Of a stretch of 60,000 nt of DNA, positions 22,405 through 32,551 are shown in pieces. How positions within the stretch are numbered: position 1 is the first letter of the stretch; every line of letters begins with the position of its first letter. The translations under genes and the position numbers were made by a program. The stretch covers positions 104,796,141-104,856,140 of the forward strand of contig CM043942.1 of the NCBI GenBank assembly GCA_014529385.2, in the 5' to 3' direction. The notes beneath the pieces are model-generated. The model saw nothing but the letters and a program-made list of their open reading frames with translations. It was not told the origin of the DNA and searched no databases. The DNA is from Adiantum capillus-veneris. Its lineage: Eukaryota; Streptophyta; Polypodiopsida; Polypodiales; Pteridaceae.

Positions 22405-23342
22405 TAACTCCAACATTATATTGAAAGGATGCAGGTCATTGTGCATTACACCAGCTGAGTGAACATTCGCAATGCCATCAATTAAAGCGTGTAAAATTGT
22501 TGGCATCTTCTCAATCACTGCTTTGATCTGTGTAGTCTCTATCTCTGGTAAGTGTTATGTCCCCCAAGGTGCCCCCATTGTAGTATGGAAATATTGTGAT
22601 CCAAGGAGCCTCGGTGGTAAAAGCCAATGCATCTTACAATGGAGGGGTGAAGTGTTTGCATTCCTTGCTCTATCTGGAAGCTATTAAATTTTGCCTCACT
22701 CCCTCCCTTGCAGCATTTTTCCACATATGTAATGTGCTCTGGAAAGAAAGAGATGCCTTTAATGGTGTAAAATGTGCACACATCAAAAGAGCCTGCTCCA
22801 ACCCTTGTACCTTCCACGAGGACCTCATGGGGAATGCTGTCAGATGAGCGCACCTGGCATTCAATGTCATGCGCATGATTGTGCCGGTGCCGCTGGCATT
22901 TGATCAGCCACCCACAGCCGCTTGTGCATCTTAGGCCATCTTCGGTCTCTTGGGTAAGGAAGCTTGGTCTTGATCTTTTACCCGCTTCATCTTGACCTTC
23001 TGTTCCTCCCATAATTTATCCGAGAGCTCTAATTTTTCCATATCGCATGTGGGAGAGATATCTTCCTTTAAGTCTTTGTAACAGACTTTCATATTGCCCA
23101 ACACTATCCTAACCTTGTGGTGGGGGTCAATTTCTCGAATCACTGTTGGAATCAACAACTCATATTGGCCTTTACTTCGCAGCCTACGCTTTGTGTTTTC
23201 CAATATAGCACTAGTGGGGTCTTTAATGAAGACATCACTTTCAGTAATATGTTGTATGTGACCATGTGCACATGATGATATTTCCAAAACACGTTATTTT
23301 TGAATGGCACGCATAATAATTTTCTTTTGATCTGGCGCATCA
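22405..23342 (-). pseudogene. Protein-kinase-like pseudogene, copy 1, C-lobe missing
   Basis: The minus strand encodes an N-terminal region of about 130 residues (KVRIVLGNMKVCYKDLKED near 23060-23125, then a Lys-rich segment) followed by a kinase N-lobe. This has the glycine loop GTRVGAGSFDVC (about 22780-22815), the YVEK position of the ATP-binding lysine, a C-helix-like segment and LHPSIVRCIGF. After a deletion relative to copy 2 the catalytic loop VMHNDLHPFNIML (about 22410-22450) follows, with Asp and Asn kept. Sequence beyond it, including DFG and the C-lobe, is replaced by a retroelement fragment. Several frameshifts separate the parts. It is a pseudogene of the same family as 37410-38922. 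Confidence 0.75.
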
Positions 23343-24180
23343 TTTTTGCACTGAAAAATAAAAAAACAACATATCAAATACAATTTCATGGATGCACACT
23401 GCACTAACACTCTCACACTAGTTCAGACAAACCATGACTTGAAGACTTTAAAAAATGTGCACGATTATATTGATACACATTGGAAATAATTTTCACTTTA
23501 AAATGCAATGTTTACTCGTGTAAAATGCAGAGCAAACAAGTAGCTTTTAAGAACTTCATCCAGATCAAACTTTACAGGTTAAAAACCTAAACATTTCAGC
23601 ATGTTGTGAGTATTACTTATATTTTGCACGTTGCACTCTCACACCAGTTCAAACAAACCATACCCAGACTTAAAGACTTCAAAAATTTGTGCAAGATGAT
23701 ATTTATTCAGGTTGATAATCATTTTGACATTAAAATGCTATGTTTACTCGTGTAAAATGCAATAAAATAAGTAACTCCTAATAAAATTCAAAATATCCCG
23801 ATAGAACATAAGACATGAGTTTATGTTTTGCGCGTTATCACGATTCACTTCAAAGAAAATGCCTCCCAGAAGATACATGCATCATGATGCACATGTTGCC
23901 AATTTTATTTTAGCTCATTTTAAAACATTGAAAGTATACAACCCAATCATAAATTGCAAAGAACTTCTTGCTCTTTAAAAGGATAAAAAGGAATATTTAC
24001 ATGCAAATTGTGTGCATATACTTTTTTACATAGAGATATAACATAGTGTGAATTTTACTTCTGTAAATGTAGCATTTAAAATAGCAACGATGATTGATGA
24101 ATGAATCATTCTTTTGAATATGATTAGCTAGTATATATTTTCATAAGAACACTTAAAAACAACAATATCGAACAATTCAA
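23343..24180 (-). promoter_or_regulatory. Conserved upstream region of the kinase copy, with 226-bp tandem repeats
   Basis: No ORF. Two related units start with CACTCTCACAC at 23408 and 23634 and share TGTTTACTCGTGTAAAATGCA. The same pair occurs upstream of copy 2 (38985 and 39220). A promoter role is inferred only from position 5' of the minus-strand kinase. Confidence 0.45.
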
Positions 24181-24610
24181 ACATTTGTATATGAAAACTC
24201 CAGTCCCACCGACCAAGGATTTCATATACTTATTACTTTAAAAAATGAACTGCACATGCACATACAAATTATATGGCATTTGTATGGGTGAATAACCTGA
24301 ATGCCATATTTATGCAAAAATAGATGCTTCTAACAAATGACACTCAATTAGCCGCGTTATCAATCGAGTGCCGCCCGAATCTAAAGAGCAATAATGGCTT
24401 GCATACGAGCATCATATAGCTGCGTTACCAATTGATGCCCATATGTTTTTTTGGAAAGGGGAAGAAAGTTGACTCGCCATAAGGATACTAGAATCGTTGT
24501 GTTACCGACATAGTACCCAGACAGTGAGCAAATTCTTACCACAAGGACACTCTTGAGGTGATGCCCCCGTGGTAAGCATTCTTCCGTAGAGTATCTTACG
24601 CACACTTGCA
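24181..24610. repeat. Array of short hairpins, copy 1
   Basis: At least seven successive inverted repeats can be drawn. Examples are GTATATGAAA/TTTCATATAC (24188-24229), ATATGGCATT/AATGCCATAT (about 24271-24308), CACTC/GAGTG, GCATC/GATGC, CTTACCAC/GTGGTAAG and CTTACGCACAC/GTGTGGTAAG. Several loops hold a GTTACCGA-like word. Copy 2 at 39750-40230 has the same series. Confidence 0.7.
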
Positions 24611-24926
24611 TTGTGTGGTAAGTTACCTTATGACTACTGTGCAATACGAAAAAAGGCATGCTACCACACAGCACACACATACACACACAACACACACAGG
24701 TCATGTGGTCAGGTACTCTGCTACTACCGTGCACACTGCAACACTGAGCACGCTCCCACATACGACTCCCTCTCTCCTCTCGATGTACCTACAAAGGCGA
24801 TCGTCAATCTCTCTCTCTCTCACTCACTCACTCACTTTTTAACAAGTGGACTCTGCTCTCTCTAGAACACTATTAGTGATAGGAGACACATTGTAGACTA
24901 AGCTATTTGTTTGATCTCACTTGAGG

Positions 24927-25760
24927 TTACGTCCTCGAATCCAACCTTGCGATACTCAACCTCTTTGACAGGCTGTTTGTGCATCTACAACTCATCGAAG
25001 ATAACTTGTGAGCTACGAATGACTTTTCTAGATTTCGGGTGTCAGAGTTGATAGCCCATCTCTCCATCTGCACCATATCCAATGAAGATGTGTTTGTGTG
25101 GTTTGCTTCTTTCATAGATCTTTAGGGAATGGGAGAATGCCTCACACCCAAATACATGTAATTTTTCATAGTTTGGTTTCTTTCCGGTCCACATCACTTG
25201 CGAAATCTTATAGTTTAATGGTACACTAGGAAATGGATTGATGATGTATGTTGCCATAGCAATCTCTCCCCAAAATGCCAAAGGTAAGTTCACCATAGAA
25301 AACATGTCTTATTCATATGCTCGTCAATGTCATTCTAAGTAGGTGTATACGACATAGTGACTGTCATTTAATGCCTCTTTTGCTACAAATATTTTTGAGC
25401 TTAGTGGAGATGTACTCTCCCCGTCGTCAATGCACAAAGCTCTCAACTTCTTGCTTGACTAGTTCTCTACCATTGCCATGAAGTTTTGAAATGTAGCAAA
25501 GACTTTGTCTTTCTTCTTCAAGAGGTAGACCCTCACTTTCCTAGTAAGAGTCATCTATAAATGTTAGGGAATATAATGCTCCCTAGAGATTTCTGCCGCA
25601 TAGATCCACATAGATCATTATGTACTAAGTTTAGAAGATTCCCTAAATCTCTATTCAATGTTGAAGAGGTGATCCTATTCTGTTTTCCATAAATGCAATG
25701 CTCACACAAGCTAGAATTAGAATAGTTTAAGACACGCACGTAGCCCAAGCATTGATGTTA
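24927..25760 (-). pseudogene. Ty1/Copia integrase fragments
   Basis: The pre-integrase zinc region at 25551-25790 includes LWHRWLGHMSKKG, CEHCIYGKQ and LVHNDLCGSM. The integrase C-terminal part at 25042-25305 (FWGEIAMATYIIN, then KKPNYEKLHVFGCEAFSH and HIFIGYG) follows the usual Copia order. The DDE core between them (about 25310-25550) is largely lost. It continues to about 24927 with an FDEL-like remnant before the truncation. Confidence 0.82.
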
Positions 25761-25789
25761 TTTCATTCCTTTCTTACTCATATGACCAA

Positions 25790-26190
25790 GCCACCTATGC
25801 CACAACTTAGTAGAGGGAAGATTGGCAACATAAATGGGATTCTCTTTTACAAAAGATACATACAAAGAGTACAATGAGCGTGACTTTTGTTCTTTCAAAA
25901 TAACCAAATTTTCCTTGTTAATCATCCAGGAACCATTGCCAAAACTGTATTATAGCCCAAATCATCTAGCTAATCGGCTGACACTAAGCTCTTAATCAAC
26001 TTTGGCACATGTATAGCACCTTGAAGCACAAACTCAATGCCGTTATGCATACATAACTTCACATCTCCAATGCCACAAATATCAAGTTGATACTAGCCGC
26101 CAAGCTTGACCGAACCATGCGTAGAAGCCTAACTAGTGAACCACTTCCTATGGGGAGTAAGATGGAAACTGACATTTGAGCAAATGATCC
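25790..26190 (-). pseudogene. Ty1/Copia protease remnant
   Basis: The minus strand shows SFHLTPHRKWFTS (about 26130-26165) and then ICGIGDVKLCMHNGIEFVLQ (about 26015-26075) with a HVPKLIKSLVS-like end, the regular downstream half of the Copia protease. The residues that should be the catalytic D-S/T-G before SFH are replaced, and stops interrupt the frame, so it is inactive. Confidence 0.65.
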
Positions 26191-26199
26191 GATTTTGTG

Positions 26200-27670
26200 C
26201 ATAACGGTTATCAAGACCCAATAAAAATTTGGAATGAAATCAGCAGTGAATATCAAGCCATCTAACTGTTATGGCATGTTAGGAACAACCTTGGCTAGTG
26301 GATTTTGCAAAAATTTCAACAGATTCTCCTTTGTATGGGGAGAAAAATCTCAGCACCTACACACCTCTATACATGTCCTATGGTGGCCAACTAGTATCCC
26401 AGGATCTCAAGCAATATGTACCACCAAATATGTCTCATACATCTAAGAGCTCCCCAAATCAATAAAGCTTCATGCAAGGCCCTCCAAAGGTTTAGCAGAC
26501 TCAATGACTAGCCATAGTCTTAGAAAGGGCTCTTTTGCATCGAGTCTCAAAAATGGTCGAGTAACCTCCAAATCAAGCCATAATAGGCTCCACAATGGCG
26601 TACATAGATAGTATCCACAACACAACATACATGAGTCATGAAATTTCTACAAAATGATAGATATACGCATAAACAAGTACCAACAAATATGCAAGCTAAA
26701 CAGATCCATGCAAGGATAACAATCTCAAGAGAGATCAACAACCGGTGCTATCACATGCAAAGGAAACCATACGCATGGAACTTGCACTGGAACTGAGATT
26801 ATGCAAAAACTTGTATCAATCTATTGTAGACCCTATGAGTGTAAGAGAACTACAAATCTAGAGACATGGAAATCCCAATCCCAAAAGTAAACCACAAATG
26901 TATACAATCATGCCCAAAATGCATATGGCATAATCAAATCTCTCTCAAGCTAAGAGATAGCCATGCTCCACTGAAACACAACCTATATGCATGTATATAT
27001 GTATCCCCGTCTTTGTCTCTGGCATGTAATGAGGCTAGAGAGCTATGTTCATTCTTTGTATGTGTAGTTGCCACTAGAGAGCTACACTCTCACTATGTTG
27101 AAGTTGTTGATGCTGAAAGAGTTTGAGACCACATTCCGAAGAGAGTTCGATCCACTTTTTCTATCTATATATCTCTCACTGTTCCTTTGTTTGTGTCCTC
27201 AAGTCCTTCAATGTTGAATTCGAGATGAATTTATCTCTTTCTCTCTCTTACGTAACGTGAATACACACTCTATTGTAAGAAAATAGCCTCTGTATTAATT
27301 ATTTTGGACATACCTGCATTCCAAATTAGCTAACAAGCTCTTCTACAAAGTTATGGAGCTCAAAGAGAGCTTTATTTTGATAAAAAGAAAGTTTCAAATC
27401 CAAGGTTTCTAGCTTGAGTTATGAGCAAAGCGGTGACTTGCTATCAATCTACCCTGAACTGAGTGCCCTACTTCTCTCTCTTTGAGCTCACAGAAAGCTC
27501 AATCTCTCTCCCCTTGTGGCTTGTGGAGTTCATCCCCTTTTAATGCATGAGCTCTATGTGTCAAGCTCACAATGCCTCCATAGCCATGGAAGCTTTGAGC
27601 TTTGATTTGTTGCTGATGTGAAGCTCATCGAGAGAGGGAAATGTCAGGAGAGGAGTAGCACCACAAAATT
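26200..27670 (-). other. Ty1 remnant: region expected to hold gag and leader, no clear domain
   Basis: No CCHC knuckle or gag domain was found on the minus strand. Short ORFs on both strands show no recognisable motifs. The part next to the primer site (27100-27670) reads like an untranslated leader with CTCTC words. Confidence 0.4.
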
Positions 27671-27672
27671 TG

Positions 27673-27684
27673 GCTTTGATACCA
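27673..27684 (-). other. Primer-binding site, minus strand
   Basis: The reverse complement reads TGGTATCAAAGC, a common Copia variant of the initiator-Met site, two bases from the LTR end at 27687. It fixes element orientation. Confidence 0.88.
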
Positions 27685-27686
27685 CT

Positions 27687-27872
27687 TGAAGAGTGTGTGT
27701 GCGTGAATGTGTGAGTACAATGTTTTGTGAGGATAGAAAGCATGGAGTGGGTGAAGCACAGAGAGTGAATTATCCTCTCTCACTCCTTATTCTATATTCC
27801 AATAAAGAATAAGTGAGTTTGTAATGATGGGTTAGTAACGGGCCACCCGGCTAGTTGGCATGAACCCCAACA
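27687..27872 (-). repeat. 5' LTR of the minus-strand Ty1 remnant (186 bp)
   Basis: On the minus strand it starts TGTTGGGGTTCATG (at 27872) and ends CACTCTTCA (at 27687), giving TG...CA ends. A TATT/ATTCC-rich core and a CTCACT run lie inside. No partner LTR is present in the window. Confidence 0.8.
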
Positions 27873-28520
27873 TTCATCCAATTTTTGAGTTATTATTCCG
27901 TCGCAAATAAATCACAAAAATGTAACAGATGAAGAACACAACATCACTAACCCAAGACAAATTGGGCGGTATTAGCATTGAATAAGCATGTGAGTGCAAT
28001 ATCTAGAACCCTTACAACTTTATTTAGCATAAAAATTGCTAGATACCAACTCATAGCTCAAGATTACCATGGTTTTATTTTTAAAAAATCTCATAATCTA
28101 CAATTTTTTGGAAGACTAGAACACATCCCAAATAATTAGACAAAATAGTTTCTATATATTGTAGCCAAAAAATCATCACCATAGAGTATGAAGTTATCCA
28201 AAAGATGCATTGTCCTAAAACTCATCCTCATTATCATCTTCAATTTTGTAGAAAATAAAGAAGCAATCTTCACATCGAAAAAGAATACTCCAACATCACA
28301 AAGTAGTACTTTGATGTATAATATAACTCCATCTTCTTTGATCCAACTAAAGTTTCATGAAACTTTCTAGACACTAGCAATCATGACGTAGTTGAATCGA
28401 GTACTTTTGACACTAAGAGAAGAGGAAAGAAAAAATTTATATATCTCTATAATGGTGCAAAATTGAACTTAATCATCCTTGAAATCAAATATCTATATAG
28501 TATTTTTCTAATCAACACCT
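27873..28520. other. AT-rich interval between two minus-strand LTR-like sequences
   Basis: If the primer site at 28521-28533 is real, this would be the leader and gag start of another minus-strand element, cut by the insertion or rearrangement at 27872. Protein-like stretches on the minus strand are short and carry no recognised motif. Confidence 0.35.
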
Positions 28521-28533
28521 TCCTCTGATACCA
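28521..28533 (-). other. Second minus-strand primer-binding site
   Basis: The reverse complement is TGGTATCAGAGGA, one base off the initiator-Met site, directly next to a TG dinucleotide that can serve as an LTR end. Confidence 0.7.
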
Positions 28534-28604
28534 TGGTAGACATATAGAGGGAGATGGGGAGGAGCTCAATGAGGAGAAGCTGGAGATGGAGGTGACCATG
28601 AGCA

Positions 28605-28648
<44 letters not shown>

Positions 28649-28918
28649 ATGAGACATGTACAAAAACTAAGCTCTCTTTTAAAAATAAATGTCTAAAATG
28701 CTCTTTTAAACACTTCTAAGCCCATGCCACAACCAACCTTAGCCAAACAAAGTATCAACCACTCAACCTAGTGTATAGATTGCATGATTGAAGAGACTTA
28801 GCCCATGTAGGATTATTTATAATAGCAATGAAAAAATATTTGGCATATTATCTTCAAGAGATTGTCTCCATGTCCAATTGTTAAATTGAAAATTTATCTG
28901 TTAAAATGAGCACTAACA
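28534..28918 (-). repeat. LTR-like sequence (385 bp) with (GA)n tract
   Basis: On the minus strand it would start TGTTAGTGCTC (28918) and end TGTCTACCA (28534). Its inner end is fixed by the primer site. The outer end is chosen by the TG...CA rule only. It contains (GA)n at 28609-28645. No coding partner or second LTR was found. Confidence 0.55.
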
Positions 28919-29219
28919 TTTGTGACAAGAGCTCTTTTCTAACTAAAAAATGTTTTGGCAACTGATTCTTCTTTCAAAGACCTACCTAAAGAAGTTTATC
29001 TAATGCATGTCTTGTAAGAATAGGGAACATAACATCCACCGTTATTGACAAAACCATTACTTATATAGCTTCTAGATGCCTTAAGCCCCCTTGCCATGTG
29101 ATGTGGGCTCATAGCCCCTTGCCCAGGATAGTCTTGTGGATATGTGCACACATTGTAGGCAACTATATGAGCAACCAAATGCTGGAAAAATTCCACTTTA
29201 TGGTTCACTCCCATGTATG

Positions 29220-30215
29220 CCCTCTTTTTTTTCTATTGAGGATGTGTGTGGTGGGCTCAAAAAGTTGGCCACTTGCAAAGCGGGAGATCTTCAAGGTATC
29301 AAGTCGCAATTGATTAAATAGATGGGAAATTTTACAAATGAGTGGTGGTATGCCTTGTAATTGGAGTACTCATGAGGTCAAGTCTTTTCATAAAGGAGGA
29401 GATGTGAAGAATGTAAATAACTACCGGACTATAATGATTGGGTCTCTTATGGCAAAGTTGTTTGGGTGCATAATGGAGATAAAATTGAGTGATTGGGTTT
29501 AAGAGAATGCGCAAAAGGACAAGTGGGTTTTCATCGATGCCATAGAACCATTGATCATCTCATCACTCTTCGTGTTCTCATGAAGGTTAAAAGGCAAACG
29601 ATTGTATTCTTTCTTTGTGTACTTAAAAAGCCTTTGATCATCTCGTCGCTCTTCGTGTTCTTGTGGAGGAAAGTCGGTTGATAAGCAAGCAATTGTATTG
29701 CTGCTTTGTAAACTTTAAGAAATCCTTTGATATGATTCCATGTAAAAATTTATGGAGAAGGATGGAAGGACTCCAAGTTCCAAGTAATGCTTGCAAATTC
29801 TCGAATGTATGAGATTTGATGTGTCAATTGCGAATGGGAAGAGGATTTTCAAAACATTTTGCAAGCACTATTGGGGTTAAACAAGGATGTCCGTTGTCAC
29901 CGACTCTCTTTGATCTATGTATCGATCAATTAGATCCAATGGTACTTGACTTTATGCAAGAAGAAGGCATTGGAGAGGTCACTATTTGCAATGCGGTAAG
30001 CATGCTTTTGTTGTATGCGTGATGTAGTGCTTGTAGCACACTCTTTAGAGGACGTACAAAAGCTTATGGTTGTCCTTGAGAACTTTTGCTTGCATAGTGG
30101 GCTAAGTGTGAATGAATCCAAAACAAAAGATGTGCTTGTGAAAACCAATCATAAAGAGAATCCATGCATTGTGTACAACAATGAGACACTTGAAGTTGTT
30201 GAGAGCTTTATGTAA
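29220..30215 (+). pseudogene. LINE (non-LTR) reverse transcriptase fragment
   Basis: Plant L1-like RT motifs appear in order with frameshifts: LATCKAGDLQGIKSQLIK (29270-29320), a HKGGDVKNVNNYRTIMIGSL block at about 29390-29450, GVKQGCPLSPTLFDLCIDQL (29874-29930), a damaged YADD box near 30015-30030 (one Asp missing and the frame shifted) and VLVAHSLEDVQKL...GLSVNESKTK (30024-30130). Endonuclease is absent, which fits 5' truncation. A related 3' portion lies at 46400-47135. Confidence 0.85.
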
Positions 30216-31656
30216 GGTCTCTGGAACCCTTGGAAAGGGAATTTTCATGTAAATAAAAAAAATATTAGACCATTTTGGTCACGAATAGAAAGTATCTAAT
30301 TTTGGTAGTTTTCCACCTCTGATGAGCTAATGATGAATATCTTGATGTAAGTTTTTCAAAAATACTTTTTTGTCACTTTCATCCAAAAATAAAATGAGGT
30401 GTTTACACCCATTTAGACGCGATCGTCTTGTCTAAATCTACCACGTCTTGAATTTTCATAAAAATAGATGTCTGCTCCGAATATAGCAAGTGTGTGCATT
30501 TGACACCTTAGCTTGTCATCCTCAAGCTCGTCTTTTAATAGCAACTTTCAAAATTGAATTATGATGGGTTAAGCTTACTTTAGCCAATTAAATCTTATCC
30601 TAATATTAATAAATTAATTCATAGTATAAGGTATGTATTTGTATGCATGTGCATGGGCATGAATGTGCATGTATATGTATGTCCATGGATGCCCATAGAG
30701 GACCCATAGCCATGGACCCATCTCTTATGGAATGGTTGACTATAATCATGGAGTCTACATGAGGTGTATCACCTAAAAGTCGTATGGATATACACCTCTA
30801 AAGGGAAGTGGGGAGCTTGTGACACCTCCACCATTTGCAATGCACGCTAGTCAATCCACATATCGGTCACCTATGTTGTGAGCAAACATACACATTGCAA
30901 TGCACTCTTTGCATGGCATAATAAATACAACAATCCTATGAATTTCTCAATGCAATTATTATTATGATGATTATTTATACGTCCTCTTTTGCAAACAATT
31001 AGAAACATCTAATTTCAAATGCTACAAAGGATAATCAACTTCTAAACTGAACGATGTCAGTTGCTTGCAAAAAACACACGAAAGTAATAAAATTTATGAT
31101 TGGTCAAGTCATACACTAATAATCTTTCATAATACATAATGCACTCTCTGTGTAAACCAATGCATGAAATAACGCAAAGAAATCTTCAATATAATCACAC
31201 ACTTGAGGACTACTTGTTCCCAATCAAGGGTTGTAGCCCCCTTATGCAACCAATTCAATATATAAAATTTATTTTCACCCAATTAAGGATTATAGCTCTT
31301 ATATTGTGCAGTGACAATGTATATCAACTCAAATCTATGGTGGTGAAAAATGCAAGACTTCAAGGATCTAAATATGTCCAGTACACTAGTACAAGACATC
31401 CAACCCTTGACTATCGACTTGTCATTTGCATATGCTCATCTTCTAAAACCAATTATAGCCCGCAATGAGCATGAGTCTCCAAATTTTCAATTGTTTTGGT
31501 TTTGTACCTTTATGTTTGATAAAGGAATTAAATATTTTTAGAAGTGGTTACCGAATTAAGAATCACGTTCAGCCCAAAAAAAAAAGGACAGGTGACTCTG
31601 TAACCTTAGGTGAATTCACAAGGAGATGACAATACCCGGCACTCGGATACACTCCC
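30216..31656. other. AT-rich region without a supported gene
   Basis: Contains a run of ATGCATGTG/CATGGGCATG-like words at 30630-30720 and a loosely repeated CCCAATTAAGGATTATAGCT phrase near 31215-31295. The 109-codon ORF at 31139-31468 has no recognisable feature. Confidence 0.4.
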
Positions 31657-31969
31657 CAGGGATTGTCCTAGTCAAAGCACCACAGTAAGCATGCTGATTA
31701 CTTTATATAATTACGCCCGTCGGGTTTTTTTATTTTCTCGACGGGCCCGTCGGGCATTGACTTTTTCTCGACAAGTCCGTTGGGGAGAAAAAACCCAACA
31801 GGCCCTACAAGGAATATTCTTTTACTCGGTGGGCTAACCGGCTCTATGGGTTTTTGCAGGTCATCATCAAAGTCACGTTAACAATTAACATGATCACGTG
31901 TTTTTCTTGTGTAATTACTAGAGTTATTAACGTAATCACACGATCGTGATCACGCCAATGAAATCCCTG
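31657..31969. repeat. MITE-like repeat with CAGGGATT ends and CCCGTCGGG motifs
   Basis: Starts CAGGGATTG (31657) and ends AAATCCCTG (31969), giving 8-bp inverted ends in hAT style. Inside are CCCGTCGGG, CGACGGGCCCGTCGGGC and AACCCAACAGGCCC, then several GTGATCA/AATCACG words. The flanking 8-mers (ACACTCCC and ATTGAATG) do not match, so a target duplication is not supported. A related sequence lies at 40467-40666. Confidence 0.5.
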
Positions 31970-32551
31970 ATTGAATGTGTAACGAGCAACACAACCATGA
32001 TTGCACAACACAACACTTGCTTTGACTTTATACCGTCTTGCAAGCATCTTGTGGAGTCATAGAGTAGAATTATAATAGGTATAAATTTCACTGTCTTCTA
32101 GCAAGCTTTAGATAGATAAGAATAAGAAAGGGTAGTCGTATGTTGAGAATTCTTAAAAAGAGAGAGAATATAGATGTAGAATTAAATTGATTCAACAAAT
32201 TTTCATTACCGGATTGTGCCTAGGAGTTTTATATCTCTCAAGGCCTTATAGAAGCTTCACCAATGAGTAGCCACAACAACAGTCTCCCTGTCTTCAATTG
32301 TGTCTTTTATTGTGTGCAAAAAGAGTGGGAATTGCTCTTTATATAGAGTTTTGGAGAGTTTTGGAGGTCCCTTGTTGCCCAAGTCATGCCCATGCCTCCC
32401 TACTTGCCCCCTCTTGCTATTGCAAATCTCATATCGTACAGATTTGATTACTTTCCTAGTGAATGGAAAATTTAATATATATTGAAAAGAAGAAAAATGT
32501 TTTAAAAACTGAACATCTAGTTTTTTTGTCTTTAGTTTTAATTTTAAAGCA
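31970..32551. other. Noncoding interval 5' of the hAT transposase
   Basis: No ORF. If the repeat at 31657 is the left end of the hAT element, this is its subterminal and promoter region (inference). Confidence 0.3.

Larger units (their letters stand above)
22405..24842. repeat. Segmental duplication, copy 1 (partner at about 37860-40448)
   Basis: Kinase pseudogene, its upstream noncoding DNA and the hairpin array align in order and orientation with the second block about 15.6 kb away. Both copies end at the same place, a (CT)n tract after GGCGATCGTC. Copy 1 lacks about 140 bases of the kinase present in copy 2. The divergence suggests an old event. Confidence 0.88.
24850..27872 (-). mobile_element. 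Ty1/Copia remnant, 5' part only
   Basis: On the minus strand the order is LTR (27687-27872), primer site (27673-27684), a long region without clear gag (26260-27670), a protease remnant and an integrase remnant. RT, RNase H and the second LTR are missing. The left end stops at the (CT)n boundary of the kinase duplication near 24842. Stops and frameshifts are frequent. Confidence 0.82.

Noticed and set aside
30630-30720. CRISPR-like array in the ATGCATG-rich stretch
   Set aside because: Words are short, irregular and overlapping, with no constant repeat-spacer structure. Plant nuclear context also argues against it.
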